The notes under the pieces are model-generated. The model ran no database searches. It was not told where the DNA came from and was given only the letters and a program-made list of their open reading frames with translations. A DNA stretch of 64,000 bases from Pseudomonadota bacterium (lineage in GTDB: Bacteria > Pseudomonadota > Alphaproteobacteria > Acetobacterales > Acetobacteraceae), in the NCBI GenBank assembly GCA_021809435.1, contig JAKBAD010000004.1:109339-173338 (forward strand), read 5' to 3'. Below, piece by piece: positions 55,901 to 63,524 of the stretch. How positions within the stretch are numbered: the first letter of the stretch is position 1; each line of letters begins with the position of its first letter. The translations under genes were made by a program, and so were the position numbers.

Positions 55901-56045
55901 GACCCACCTCACCGTCGAGCGTCTCGCCGATCGCTCCACCTGGCTCGCCGCACTTGACGGCCCCGATGGCGCGCCACCGCCACCGCGGCGCCCACACCAT
56001 CCGCGCCAGGAGCGCATTGTCGGCAAAAGCCGGGATTTCCACTGA
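52971..56045 (+). CDS. dnaE2: Error-prone DNA polymerase III alpha subunit homologue
   Basis: 1024 residues, near the family length (1030-1090). Starts YAELICQSAFSFLEGASHP, the DnaE2 PHP domain, lacking the histidines of an active PHP. Catalytic aspartates lie in PPDIDVDF (about 361-367) and in KMMKVDVLALGMLT. The GSYGFPESHAASFALLVYAS helix-hairpin and OB domain (TVFITIEDETGVANLIVW) follow. With ImuA and ImuB it carries out damage-tolerant, mutagenic synthesis under SOS control. It ends ...RIVGKSRDFH, typical. Confidence 0.96.
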   Translation: MSYAELICQSAFSFLEGASHPQSLVEQAKALGHTTLGIADRNSVAGVVRAHVAAREAGLRLLVGARLVFADAPEVVCYPTDRAAWGRLTRLLSLGKARAPKGECLLRWADVDPTGQVFIIIPPPVLDERVSAFLRRTDAYVAAIRRYAPDDAERLRSLHALAGQRLIAANDVLYHNAATRELQDVMRCIRHGCKLEEAGFRLEPHGERHLKPPAEMERLFRAYPEAIARQREILDRVTFSLDDLSYEYPDEPVPPGLTPDEHLAALVAEGAARRYPDGVPAKVAELLEKERAVIAQLDYARYFLTVHDIVRYARNKNILCQGRGSAANSAVCYVLGITAVDPAESDLLFERFVSAERSEPPDIDVDFEHERREEVIQYLYTRYGRHRAAIAATVIHYRPRSAIREVAKVFGLPEATAATLAAQSWNHGGDLWGADMLREAGLNPDEPSLRRALIIARDLVGLPRHLSQHVGGFVLTRGRLDESVPIGPAAMEGRSFIEWDKDDIDALKMMKVDVLALGMLTCIRKAFALLGITDLADLPCEDKATYDMLSKGDSIGVFQVESRAQMNMLPRLRPQKFYDLVIEVAIVRPGPIQGDMVHPYLRRRQGKEAVSYPARANGLPNELENILSKTMGVPLFQEQAMKIAMVAAEFTGDEANKLRRAMATFRNLGAIDKFRGMMVGRMVARGYEPGFAEACFRQIEGFGSYGFPESHAASFALLVYASAWLKCHHPAAFACALINAQPMGFYAPAQIIRDAREHGVHVLPADVNASEWNCTLEGGALRLGLRLVDGFQKAWAEQIAGQHFACLEDLALPKAALEALAAANALASLGPARREALWQVATRQASAPLAAPRATTQPDLPLMSAGEEVVADYRAIGLSLRAHPCALLREKLAAAGVVACTQAAAARDGTKLRLGGVVIVRQRPGTAKGTVFITIEDETGVANLIVWPSLVQSLRQKILAATLLIAEGRLQRSEEGVTHLTVERLADRSTWLAALDGPDGAPPPPRRPHHPRQERIVGKSRDFH

Positions 56046-56050
56046 GGACC

Positions 56051-56545
56051 CTATCGTCCCCGTTGCTTCTCCCACTTCTTCACCAGTCGGTCGCGCTTCA
56101 GCCGCGAGAGGCGCTGCGTCCAGAACACGCCGTCGAGCTGGTCGATCTCGTGCTGAAGGCAGGCGGCAAGCAACCCCTCGGCCTCTTCTGTGCAGGCCAC
56201 GCCATCAAGATCTTGGTAGCTCAAGCGCACCCGGGCGGGCCGCTCCACGCTCTCAATAGCACCCGGCATGGAGACGCTGCCCTCCTCATGAATCTGCATA
56301 TCATCAGACTGCCAAGTGATTTGCGGGTTGACGTAGATGCGCACCTCACCCGGCACCAGTTCCAGCACGGTAAGGCGGCACATCTGACCGATATGCGGCC
56401 CGGTGATGCCAATGCCAGGCGCGGCGCGCATCGTCTCAAGCAGATCGGCGGCCAGGGTGTTCAGTGCAGCATCAAAAATCAACACCGGCGCTGCAGACTG
56501 GCGCAGGCGTGGGTCAGGGAACTGTATAATGTCTCGAATGGCCAT
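56051..56545 (-). CDS. Degenerate peptide deformylase-like protein
   Basis: 164 residues with deformylase fold motifs that have all lost key residues. Motif 1 GxGxAAxQ reads GIGITGPHIG (44-53); motif 2 EGCLS reads EEGSVS with the metal Cys replaced by Ser90; motif 3 HExDH reads HEIDQ with the second metal His replaced by Gln136. It should not bind iron and is unlikely to deformylate. It lies convergent with dnaE2, 5 bp apart. A noncatalytic ribosome- or peptide-binding role is possible. MAIRDI is taken as start. Confidence 0.85.
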   Translation of the reverse strand: MAIRDIIQFPDPRLRQSAAPVLIFDAALNTLAADLLETMRAAPGIGITGPHIGQMCRLTVLELVPGEVRIYVNPQITWQSDDMQIHEEGSVSMPGAIESVERPARVRLSYQDLDGVACTEEAEGLLAACLQHEIDQLDGVFWTQRLSRLKRDRLVKKWEKQRGR

Positions 56546-56616
56546 TGCGCCACATCTAGCCTGAAACCAGCGCGACCTGAAACTCTCCAGGAAACGGGCC
56601 TGGGGCAATCGGCCGT

Positions 56617-56639
56617 CAGCTTACGGGTGAGACGGGCCG
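56617..56639 (+). repeat. Second copy of the 23-nt repeat
   Basis: CAGCTTACGGGTGAGACGGG then CCG, 21 of 23 identical to 45884-45906. It lies between the deformylase-like gene and the terminator of the AAA protease gene. Confidence 0.5.
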
Positions 56640-56655
56640 TCCTTTATAAACTTTA

Positions 56656-56692
56656 TAAAAAAGAGGTGCGGCCCCTGCAGGGGGCGCACCTC
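56656..56692 (-). terminator. Rho-independent terminator after the AAA+ protease gene
   Basis: GAGGTGCG and CGCACCTC pair around a GCCCC-TGCA-GGGGG inner stem; on the minus strand six T follow. It is 8 bp beyond the gene's stop. Confidence 0.9.
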
Positions 56693-56699
56693 CGGCGGC

Positions 56700-58721
56700 T
56701 CAGTGGATCGTATGCCCGGGGGCGTTCTTGGCGGCTGAAGGCGGGTTGGCGTCGCCCGGGTTGCGGAGCAGGGTCGTGACCTCCTCGCCGGTCAGCACTT
56801 TGGCGGCCAGCAGGCGCTCCGCTAGGCGGTGGACCTGCGGGGCCTTGGCCTTGATCAGTTCCAGCGCCTCGGCATAGGCATAGTCGAGCCGGGCCTGCAC
56901 GGCGCGGGCCAGATCGGGGCGTTTGGCCAGCAGGTCGGTCAGCTTTGCCCCGGACGGTGCGGCATACCAGATTAGCCCCTGCGGCCTGAGGCACAATGTC
57001 AGCTCAGCTTCGGCCGCCAGCTGGGTGGCGCGGCCGAGGTCGCTCTCGCGCGGGCCGCCGGCGCCGGCGCTGATTTCGCCGAGCAGCACGGCTTCGGCGG
57101 CGCGGCCGGCGAGGATGGCCGTGAGATAGGCGTGCAGCACGGACGGGGTGAGCGTCCCGCCGTTTTGCAGGCCCATCGAGGCGCCGCCGCTCATCTGGCC
57201 CCAGCCGACGATGCTGACATGCTCAAGCCGCAGGTCCGGGCAGGACAAGGCGGCGATGGCATGTCCGGCTTCGTGGATGGCGGCGCGCCGCCGGTGGTCG
57301 GCGCTGAGTTGGGTTTCGCCGCCAGAGATGGCCGCGAGCAGGTCCTCGGCGGTGACGGGCCGCCCGGCAGTGCGCGCCCGCCGCCGGGCCGCTTTGCAGA
57401 ATTTGACCACGTCAGCGCCTGTCATGCCAGCGCTGATGCGGCCGAACTGCTCAAAATCGAGCGCGGTCTTGACCTTATCCGCCAGCTCGTCACGGAAGAT
57501 GGCGGCGAGCGCCGTGGCGTCAGGCGCGCGGAGGGTGATGTAATCCTCCATGCGGCCGGAGCGCAGCAGGGCAGGGTCGATCAAGTCGGGATGGTTGGTG
57601 GCGCCGACGAAGATTACCCCCTCGTTGCTTTGGCTGCTGCCGTCGAGCTGTTCGAGCAGCGCATTGATGATTGACCGCCACCAACCGTCACGCTGGCCGT
57701 CTCCGCCACGCTGGCCGACACTGTCCAGCTCGTCGATGAAGAGAATGCAGGGCTTGCGCGCCCGGGCTGTGGTGAAGCTGGTGGCCATGCCTTGGAGCAC
57801 ATGGCCAAGATGCCCCTGGCCGTTGCGCTGCCAGTCGGCATAGCTGGTCGCCACATAGTTCAGACCGCAGAACTCGGCCACGGACGCGGCGCAGGTGGTT
57901 TTGGCTGTGCCTGGCGCCCCGGCCAGCAGCAGGCCGCGCGACAGCTGATCCCAGCTGATCTCGCTGCGCTGGTAGCGCTCCAGGTCGCCCTTTAACGCCA
58001 ATGCCCAGGCTTTGACCTCATCCACACCATGCAATTGTTCCAGCGGCTTGGCCTTTGGCGTGCTGGGTCGCGGCGGGACGGCGGCGAGCGCGCGCAGACG
58101 GCCGAGGAACGCGCGAGGACTGAGGCGCGACCGGAAGGCCAGGCGCAGCATGGCCGGGGTCAGGCGTTCGCAGGCCAGGTCGCCGAACTCCAGCCGCTGG
58201 GTATTGGGGGCCATCTCGTGGATCAGGGCCGTAATCAATGGGCGCTGTGGCGCGGACACGTGCAGGATTTGATCCGCGGCGACCTGCAGCATGTGGGGGA
58301 CGGTGGCGAGGCGGCTGACAATCAGCAGCACGGCCTGCTCCTGGCTCAACAATTGCTGCACGTTGCGGACGGCGGCTTCTCCCAGTTGGGCATCAGCGCT
58401 GGCGGGCAACTCCAGGGCGTGCAGTTCGGGGCGAGCGGACCCCACCATGCGGCGTTTGCGCCCGCGCGGCGCCCCGCCGAGATGGACGTTGCGCGCCACC
58501 TCGCGGATGGCCGTTAGCCAGTCGTCACTGGGGACCACAACGATGTGGAAGCCAACCGCAAATGGTTGGCCTGGCTTGGCCAGCGCCGCCTGCAGCATAT
58601 GCGTGGCAATAAAGCGGACCGGATCGAAGGGCGGGCCGGTTTCATCCTGGGGGGAATTGTCCAGCGTAGCCACAATGTCCTGTGTCGCCGCCTCGGTCTC
58701 GAGGGCGAATTCGTTCTGCAT
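56700..58721 (-). CDS. Soluble FtsH-like AAA+ ATPase with M41 zinc-protease domain
   Basis: 673 residues. Residues 1-220 have no clear family and no membrane helix, unlike true FtsH. AAA+ domain: Walker A GAPGTAKTT (268-276), Walker B CILFIDELDSVG (325-336), sensor/arginine region LLRSGRMEDY. Protease domain: zinc motif AIHEAGHAIA (His483, Glu484, His487) and third ligand Asp561 in ESDLGRAT. So ATP-driven proteolysis in the cytoplasm is likely. The gene follows a PD-(D/E)XK-like gene by 11 bp, and both are divergent from an XRE repressor. The start MQNEF is chosen over a longer unconserved frame. Confidence 0.88.
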   Translation of the reverse strand: MQNEFALETEAATQDIVATLDNSPQDETGPPFDPVRFIATHMLQAALAKPGQPFAVGFHIVVVPSDDWLTAIREVARNVHLGGAPRGRKRRMVGSARPELHALELPASADAQLGEAAVRNVQQLLSQEQAVLLIVSRLATVPHMLQVAADQILHVSAPQRPLITALIHEMAPNTQRLEFGDLACERLTPAMLRLAFRSRLSPRAFLGRLRALAAVPPRPSTPKAKPLEQLHGVDEVKAWALALKGDLERYQRSEISWDQLSRGLLLAGAPGTAKTTCAASVAEFCGLNYVATSYADWQRNGQGHLGHVLQGMATSFTTARARKPCILFIDELDSVGQRGGDGQRDGWWRSIINALLEQLDGSSQSNEGVIFVGATNHPDLIDPALLRSGRMEDYITLRAPDATALAAIFRDELADKVKTALDFEQFGRISAGMTGADVVKFCKAARRRARTAGRPVTAEDLLAAISGGETQLSADHRRRAAIHEAGHAIAALSCPDLRLEHVSIVGWGQMSGGASMGLQNGGTLTPSVLHAYLTAILAGRAAEAVLLGEISAGAGGPRESDLGRATQLAAEAELTLCLRPQGLIWYAAPSGAKLTDLLAKRPDLARAVQARLDYAYAEALELIKAKAPQVHRLAERLLAAKVLTGEEVTTLLRNPGDANPPSAAKNAPGHTIH

Positions 58722-58732
58722 GGCGATGTCTC

Positions 58733-59380
58733 TTAATAATAAGCAAACATGGTTTGCGCGGCGGGCCCGGCGTGCGGGGCCAGCGGTTCTTCGGGCGACA
58801 TGGCCGCCAGCCAGGCAAGTTGCTCCGCCCGGCGGCGGCGCTGGAGGCTTTGCAGGGCCAGGGCAAACGTATCCCGATCTATGCCGGGCGAGCGCAGCCA
58901 CATGGCGCGCACGCTGATGCGCTCGACCGGGCCGATACAAAAGAAGACTTGGTGGGCGGAGAGGCAAACAAAGGCGGCGATGTCGTAGTCGTCTTTGTCG
59001 TACGGGAACATGCCGGCGGGCGAATAATATTGACCGCGGGTCATGGCGAATGAGCAGACCTGGCCTTTGGGGCGGGTACGGGTTTTGACTTGAATTCGCA
59101 ACATATCGACGTGTGGCACGTCGGCGATCAAATCATACGCGACCCCGGGCATGGCTGGTTGCGCCGGGATGCCCCAGCTTTGCAGCCGGGACAACACCAG
59201 ATTACCGCCGGCCTCGCCGGTCAGGATCGCCGCCGAGGCGGCGCGTTTTGCCTTGGGCGTGACGGCTGGGGGCCGGCTGCGGGGTGTGTCGTCATCACGG
59301 ATTGGCGTGCGGAATGGGCCGGCCGGAATGGGCTGGTAGGGTGGCCGTGATGACGGCATAATCGGGGGAACCTGTTGCAT
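58733..59380 (-). CDS. PD-(D/E)XK-like protein of the three-gene module
   Basis: 215 residues. The first 45 residues are proline-rich and probably disordered. Residues 50-115 fit a PD-(D/E)XK / Holliday-resolvase-like core: Glu56 (TGEAGGN), Asp83 (AYDLIAD), and Gln97-x-Lys99 (RIQVKT). The rest includes FVCLSAHQVFFCIG. TTTGGAGC gives an RBS about 7 nt before ATG 59380. It is the first gene of the operon with the AAA+ M41 protease and may supply a DNA-binding or nuclease part. Function is not known. Confidence 0.75.
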   Translation of the reverse strand: MQQVPPIMPSSRPPYQPIPAGPFRTPIRDDDTPRSRPPAVTPKAKRAASAAILTGEAGGNLVLSRLQSWGIPAQPAMPGVAYDLIADVPHVDMLRIQVKTRTRPKGQVCSFAMTRGQYYSPAGMFPYDKDDYDIAAFVCLSAHQVFFCIGPVERISVRAMWLRSPGIDRDTFALALQSLQRRRRAEQLAWLAAMSPEEPLAPHAGPAAQTMFAYY

Positions 59381-59528
59381 TTTTGCTCCAAATAAATGCG
59401 GTGGGCCAGGCTGGTTGGAGTGTTGCTGCACGCCAGCCAGCCGCATTGGCTCTGCCAGAGAGCCGTCTGGCACGAAGAAGCATCTCCCGGCTCAGGTGTG
59501 CGCACGGCGGATGATCTATAAATACTAT

Positions 59529-59570
59529 ATGGTATAAAATGAACATAAACGCAAGATCAAAATATACCAT
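59529..59570. promoter_or_regulatory. Inverted ATGGTATA/TATACCAT sites in the XRE / nuclease-operon divergent promoter
   Basis: ATGGTATA (59529-59536) and TATACCAT (59563-59570) are inverted half-sites 26 bp apart in an AT-rich stretch, and the left one is itself part of a near palindrome (ATACTATATGGTAT). They lie between divergent genes, a typical operator for the small XRE repressor at 59634. Confidence 0.65.
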
Positions 59571-59633
59571 TTGGGAGAAATTTTTGTATCTTGCTATTGA
59601 CGTGGCCGTGCGGAGCGGGGCTTTCTGGCAGAG

Positions 59634-59870
59634 ATGGCAATCACCGGGGCACAGATACGAGCGGGCAGGGCATTTGCGCGGCTATCCGCTGCAGAGTTGG
59701 CTGCGCTTGCGCGGGTGGGGCGGATGACGATTGTGCGGGCAGAGCTGACGGATAGCGAGCCGTCAACCACCGACGCTAATTTATATGCCATCCAAACCGC
59801 GCTTGAGGGATTGGGTGTGACGTTTGGCGCCGATGGCAGTGTAAATTATCGCCCCGGCAGTACGGAGTGA
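59634..59870 (+). CDS. Small XRE-family repressor
   Basis: 78 residues. GAQIRAGRAFARLSAAELAA, then LARVGRMTIVRAE, and NLYAIQTALEGLGVTFG make an XRE-type HTH of the form common in toxin, phage and island repressors. It is divergent from the nuclease/AAA-protease operon and sits beside the inverted sites at 59529-59570, so it likely represses that operon. Confidence 0.85.
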   Translation: MAITGAQIRAGRAFARLSAAELAALARVGRMTIVRAELTDSEPSTTDANLYAIQTALEGLGVTFGADGSVNYRPGSTE

Positions 59871-59993
59871 TGCAAGCTACCCTTTATTGAAAAGGCCGAT
59901 GTTATTGTGCGGCAGATAAGGGGGGAACCCAACCGTGGGCAAAAGTTAATTTACTGTGTCGTACAATTCTGAAACCGGCGTTATTGTTGATTT

Positions 59994-60205
59994 ATGAAAC
60001 GGTTTGCTCACTCGGTGCCAAATCTGTCTGACGAAACCCGCTGGGAGCCATTGGGTGACCATCTGCATGAAGTCGCTGGAATGGCGCGAAGGTTTGGAGA
60101 GCCTCTGGGGCTCGCCGTTTGGGCCGAGCTTGCAGGGCTTTTGCATGACATAGGCAAAGCCTCGGATGCTTACCAACTCTATATTCGAGGTAAGGGAAGC
60201 AGTCC
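59994..60205 (+). pseudogene. N-terminal fragment of Cas3 (HD nuclease domain)
   Basis: About 70 residues: MKRFAHSVPNLSDETRWEPL, GDHLHEVAGMARRF, then LAGLLHDIGKASDAYQLYIRG, the first half of the type I CRISPR Cas3 HD domain with the HD pair intact. The frame then runs into an IS21-type end at 60206 and stops. No helicase part, other cas genes or CRISPR repeats lie in the window. So this is a relic of a type I CRISPR-Cas locus. Confidence 0.8.
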
Positions 60206-60436
60206 TGTCAATGGCGGCGTAAAAGTCGGCCACTGTGGCGGTGCAAAAGTAGGCCAGTTGGACCGCGCGCAGGGGATCGCCTGGAGGGCGTAGCCCGCAA
60301 GGCGGTCCCCTGCGCGGGCGGCGTCGTTTTGGGGGGCTCAGGCGGCGGGAGTGGTCTGGCGGGCGCGGCTCTGAGCCAGGCGATAGGAGGCGCCGTTCAT
60401 CTCAAGGATGCTGACATGGTGGGTCATGCGGTCCAA
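60206..60436 (-). mobile_element. IS21-family element remnant with istB 3-prime end
   Basis: Starts TGTCAATGGCGGC at 60206, and GGCGGCGTAAAAGTCGGCCAC (60213) repeats 24 bp later as GGCGGTGCAAAAGTAGGCCAG, the multiple terminal repeats of IS21 elements. On the minus strand, 60338-60436 encodes DRMTHHVSILEMNGASYRLA, the IstB C-terminus, ending at TGA. The element is cut by IS630 copy 2, so the rest is missing. A long inverted repeat (about 60266-60320) lies inside. Confidence 0.8.
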
Positions 60437-60451
60437 TAGAGCTTGATTGGT

Positions 60452-61015
60452 TTAAATTGATCCATATCCGTCATGCCTGAGGTAATTTGAGCATTCCTGT
60501 GGTGTCACGGTGGCGATGATGTTGGCGGCGGCATCGCTGAGGGCTTCTCGTGTGCGCTGTTGCGCGGCTCTGAGCCGATGTTTGAGCTTGGCGAAGACTT
60601 GCTCGATGGGATTGAGGTCGGGCGAGTACTTGGGCAGGAAGATCAATTTGGCGCCGGCCTGGCGGATTGCTTGGCGTACCGCCTTGCTCTTGTGGCTACC
60701 GAGATTATCCATGATGACGATGTCGCCCGGCGCGAGTGTAGGTACCAGCACCTGCTCGACATAGACGCGGAAGCGTTCGCCATTGATGGGACCGTCGATC
60801 ATCCAGGGCGCGTCGATCCGGTCGTTGCGCAGGGCCGCCAAAAAGGTTGTGGTGCGCCAATGGCCGAAGGGGGCGTGGCCGATCAGGCGCTCACCGCACG
60901 GGCTCCAGCCCCGCAATGGCGCCATGTTGGTTTTGATCCAGGTTTCATCAATGAAAACGAGCCGGGCTGGGTCGATGTGCGGTTGATATTTCAGCCACCG
61001 CTCCCGCCTGCGCAT
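60452..61015 (-). CDS. IS630 transposase orfB (copy 2)
   Basis: 187 residues, DDE residues intact as in copy 1, joined to orfA by a -1 frameshift at the T7/A7 run (about 61053-61059). Confidence 0.88.
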   Translation of the reverse strand: MRRRERWLKYQPHIDPARLVFIDETWIKTNMAPLRGWSPCGERLIGHAPFGHWRTTTFLAALRNDRIDAPWMIDGPINGERFRVYVEQVLVPTLAPGDIVIMDNLGSHKSKAVRQAIRQAGAKLIFLPKYSPDLNPIEQVFAKLKHRLRAAQQRTREALSDAAANIIATVTPQECSNYLRHDGYGSI

Positions 61016-61398
61016 GACATCGGGGCGGCGCTGTTCGTTGGCAACCAGTGTCTTTTTTTATGCGTCAGCCCGTGCTCATGCACGAACGTCCAAACCGCCC
61101 AATAATCGGCCTCAAGCCCACGTTCGGCCAACTCAGCCACCAAGCCGCGCAGGGTAAAATCACCCTCTCCGAGCCGGGCGGTAAGCCAAACCTCGTGTTC
61201 ACCCCGGATCGTGCGCGGACGATGCCCGCCCATCTGGCCAGGCGTGACAGCGCCGGTTTCTCTGAAACGGCGGACCCATTTGACTGCCGTGCTCGCAGCT
61301 ACATCAAATAGAGCCGCAGCCCGATGGCACGAAAGGCCACCCGTCAAAACCGCCGCAACAACCCGCTCCCGAAGATCATCCGAATAAGCTCGCGCCAT
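60991..61398 (-). CDS. IS630 transposase orfA (copy 2)
   Basis: 135 residues, HTH part, from MARAYSDDL. One residue different from copy 1. Confidence 0.88.
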   Translation of the reverse strand: MARAYSDDLRERVVAAVLTGGLSCHRAAALFDVAASTAVKWVRRFRETGAVTPGQMGGHRPRTIRGEHEVWLTARLGEGDFTLRGLVAELAERGLEADYWAVWTFVHEHGLTHKKRHWLPTNSAAPMSCAGGSGG

Positions 61399-61616
61399 CA
61401 TGGCTGGCCTCCAGCTCCAGCCAGAAGCTTGAATCACTCAATCTCCGATTCGAGAATCCCCCGATTCAATCAAAACCAACCACGCTCTAATGCTGCTCAG
61501 GAAACCGCTTCTACACCACGCGGTGGGGCACGATCCGCTTCTGCGATATGTAGCACTTAATTGTGGTCGAGTTTAGGAGGATTTATAAAATTTGCATCAA
61601 TACAAAGGGAGACAGA

Positions 61617-61745
61617 ATGCTACGTCAAAATATTTCACCTATTGTGAACAAAGCTGGCGTGTTTTTGCGTCGAAGCGGTTTAAATCCGCGAGCAGGAGAG
61701 ACCCACGGCCAAACGCCCCCGCCGGAGCCACAGACTTGTGTTTAA
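61617..61745 (+). CDS. Possible 42-residue protein (unknown)
   Basis: ATG with AAGGGAG 7-12 nt upstream encodes MLRQNISPIVNKAGVFLRRS and a proline-rich end. It has a plausible RBS but no known family. Could be a fragment. Confidence 0.3.
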   Translation: MLRQNISPIVNKAGVFLRRSGLNPRAGETHGQTPPPEPQTCV

Positions 61746-62219
61746 GGCGATTTTACTAAAAATAAATGGCCCGCCAATTTAATTAAATGCCCCCGAATTA
61801 ATTTAATTGCCGGCCCATTAAATCATTTATTTTGGCATTTATTGGCTCGGTTTGGCCTATTTTTTTGGCCCAGCCGATAGCGGCCTTGGTGGTTTTGCTG
61901 CTGAATTTGGCCTGGCGTGCGATTTGTCGTTTTGTCAACATTTTTTGGCCGCCCATTTTTGTGGTGGGCGAGACGCGTTTTTGGCCTCACTTTTAGCCTT
62001 CTGTTTTGCTTTTGGTGGCATCGGATTGGCTGTTTTTGCTTTGGTTGGGCCGGTTTTGCTTCGTTTGACCGCTGCGGGCGTATGGATGGGCCAAAAAATG
62101 GCGGTTTGCCTAGATTTTTGGTATAACCAAATATTTGGTTTAACGATTCAATTTTGTTCGACCACCCCCCATTAGGCTACTATTTTGTATCCTAAAACAG
62201 GTAGGTGATATGAAAAAAA
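61746..62219. other. AT-rich non-coding region, plasmid-like
   Basis: About 470 bp of much lower GC than the rest, with AATTAATTTAATT-type runs near 61775-61830 and many T tracts. No convincing gene: a 107-residue plus-strand frame looks like noise, and the minus strand offers only short lysine-rich frames. It may be a replication-origin-like or junk segment of a lost plasmid. Confidence 0.4.
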
Positions 62220-62224
62220 TAGTC

Positions 62225-62342
62225 ATTTTATAAAATTTTCATACTAACTTCTGTTTTGGCACGCGATGTCTTTCGATGCCGTATTTTTGGTTATTGAGGG
62301 AAATGCCTACAGATCTGAGTTAGTATGAAAAGTTTATAAAAT
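62225..62342. repeat. 118-bp element bounded by a 25-bp inverted repeat
   Basis: ATTTTATAAAATTTTCATAC then TAACT at 62225-62249 matches the reverse complement of 62318-62342 at 24 of 25 positions. Between them are 68 bp without a gene. This could be a miniature transposable element, a large hairpin or a recombination site. Confidence 0.7.
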
Positions 62343-62393
62343 GGTAGTCGGGTTTTATCTCCGACATCCGTGGCGGCTTAATTTATTAAATAT

Positions 62394-62432
<39 letters not shown>

Positions 62433-62554
62433 GCCACATATTTAAAAAAATCGAATTTTCTAGAATCTTTTTCTTTTGATTTGAATCGTTTTTGGATTCC
62501 GGCTTGGCTGGAAATCTGATTCAAGCTTATTGCTGGATCGGAGGTCAGCGTGGG

Positions 62555-62863
62555 ATGGGCCGACATTATTCGAATGATCTGAGGGAGCGTGTTGCGGCGG
62601 CGGTTTTGTCTGGCCGTTCGTGCCGCGAGGTGGCGGCGCTGTTTTCGGTGAGCATTGCGAGTGCGGTGAAGTGGTCGCAACGGTTGCGGCAGACGGGTAG
62701 TGCGGCGGCCAAGCCGCAAGGACGCCAGCAAGCTCGTTCTCTGGCGCCGCATCAAGCCTGGATTTTGGGGCGGCTTGGCGAGCAGCCGGATTTGACGATG
62801 CGAGCGTTGGCACAGGAGTTGGGCGAGCGCGGTATTGTCACCAGCGAGGTCTCCGTAGCTTAG
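62555..62863 (+). pseudogene. Truncated transposase of a second IS630-like element
   Basis: GRHYSNDLRERVAAAVLSGR then CREVAALFSVSIASAVKWSQR is an IS630-family HTH region, different from the complete copies. The frame ends GIVTSEVSVA where intact relatives continue into the DDE domain, so the 3-prime part is lost. The element's left end may be near TA 62461. Confidence 0.75.
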
Positions 62864-62883
62864 GCGCGAAACGAGGTATCGTA

Positions 62884-63132
62884 ATGATGGAGAAACCGAC
62901 GGATCCTGCCGCCGCGGCGCCGGAGCAACCGTCTCGGGTGGGCAAAAGGTCGATAGGTGGGCATTTTGAGCCCAAGGTGGCGCAGGCGATACGGGTCCTG
63001 GCCGCACAAAAGGACACCACGGTTCAGGTTATACTCGCGCAGGCGCTGAATGATTTCTTTGAAAAAAATGGCGTCGAGCGCTTGGCTGATGAAAAGCCGC
63101 TCCCCAGAGGTGCGGCGGCCCGGAAAAAATGA
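62884..63132 (+). CDS. Ribbon-helix-helix protein (ParG/antitoxin-like)
   Basis: 82 residues. KRSIGGHFEPKVAQAIRVLA and QKDTTVQVILAQALNDFFEK fit a ribbon-helix-helix domain often encoded after ParA on plasmids. No parA or toxin follows; what does is a small convergent gene. The basic tail (RGAAARKK) is consistent with DNA binding. Second ATG one codon later is equally possible. Confidence 0.75.
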   Translation: MMEKPTDPAAAAPEQPSRVGKRSIGGHFEPKVAQAIRVLAAQKDTTVQVILAQALNDFFEKNGVERLADEKPLPRGAAARKK

Positions 63133-63204
63133 GTTTTACCAGTTTATTATCTGAATCTGCGGTATTTTGAGCGTGTCTATGACAGGTGGGGTGCAGCCTC
63201 CGGA

Positions 63205-63381
63205 TCAGGACAGATGCTCCACCACAAGAGAAATGGCAGCAACGATATGGCCCACGCACAGGAGAATTTCGAGCGGGCGATCAACGCGCTCGATCCAATG
63301 GCGGGGGGAAGGCTTTACCACAGGCGAAGGTCCAGCTTTGAGACGGGCTGAAGCTTTGCGGCGTTGACGGCGGTTGCTCAT
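63205..63381 (-). CDS. Small 58-residue protein with a hydrophobic C-terminal segment
   Basis: MSNRRQRRKASARLKAGPSP then HWIERVDRPLEILLCVGHIV and AAISLVVEHLS. AGGAG lies about 7 nt before the ATG (minus strand; 63389-63393). The first 20 residues are very basic and the last 20 could form one membrane helix. It is divergent from a ribbon-helix-helix gene. Family unknown. Confidence 0.6.
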   Translation of the reverse strand: MSNRRQRRKASARLKAGPSPVVKPSPRHWIERVDRPLEILLCVGHIVAAISLVVEHLS

Positions 63382-63524
63382 TGGATTCTCCTATTGGCTA
63401 ATAGATGTATATTACCCATATAACTGGCGCTGGGGTAAGCCGTCAAGTATTTTGTGTAATTTACGTTATAGGTGTATATAATATCGTAGGCGCGTTTTGC
63501 CGCCAGACAATGAAAGGGTAGGTT

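Larger units (their letters stand above)
60439..61487 (-). mobile_element. IS630-family insertion sequence, copy 2
   Basis: 1049 bp, flanked by TA (60437-60438, 61488-61489). Nearly identical to copy 1; the predicted proteins differ at two positions (orfB Val to Ala, orfA Val to Leu). It truncates an IS21 istB on its left. Confidence 0.93.

Noticed and set aside
60338..61560. istB continuing on the far side of IS630 copy 2
   Set aside because: Reading across the TA junction in the IstB frame meets a stop at once and no IstB residues are recognisable, so the flanks do not join simply.
61852..62175. 107-codon plus-strand frame in the AT-rich region
   Set aside because: Translation is low-complexity and hydrophobic without an RBS; looks like chance reading of T-rich DNA.
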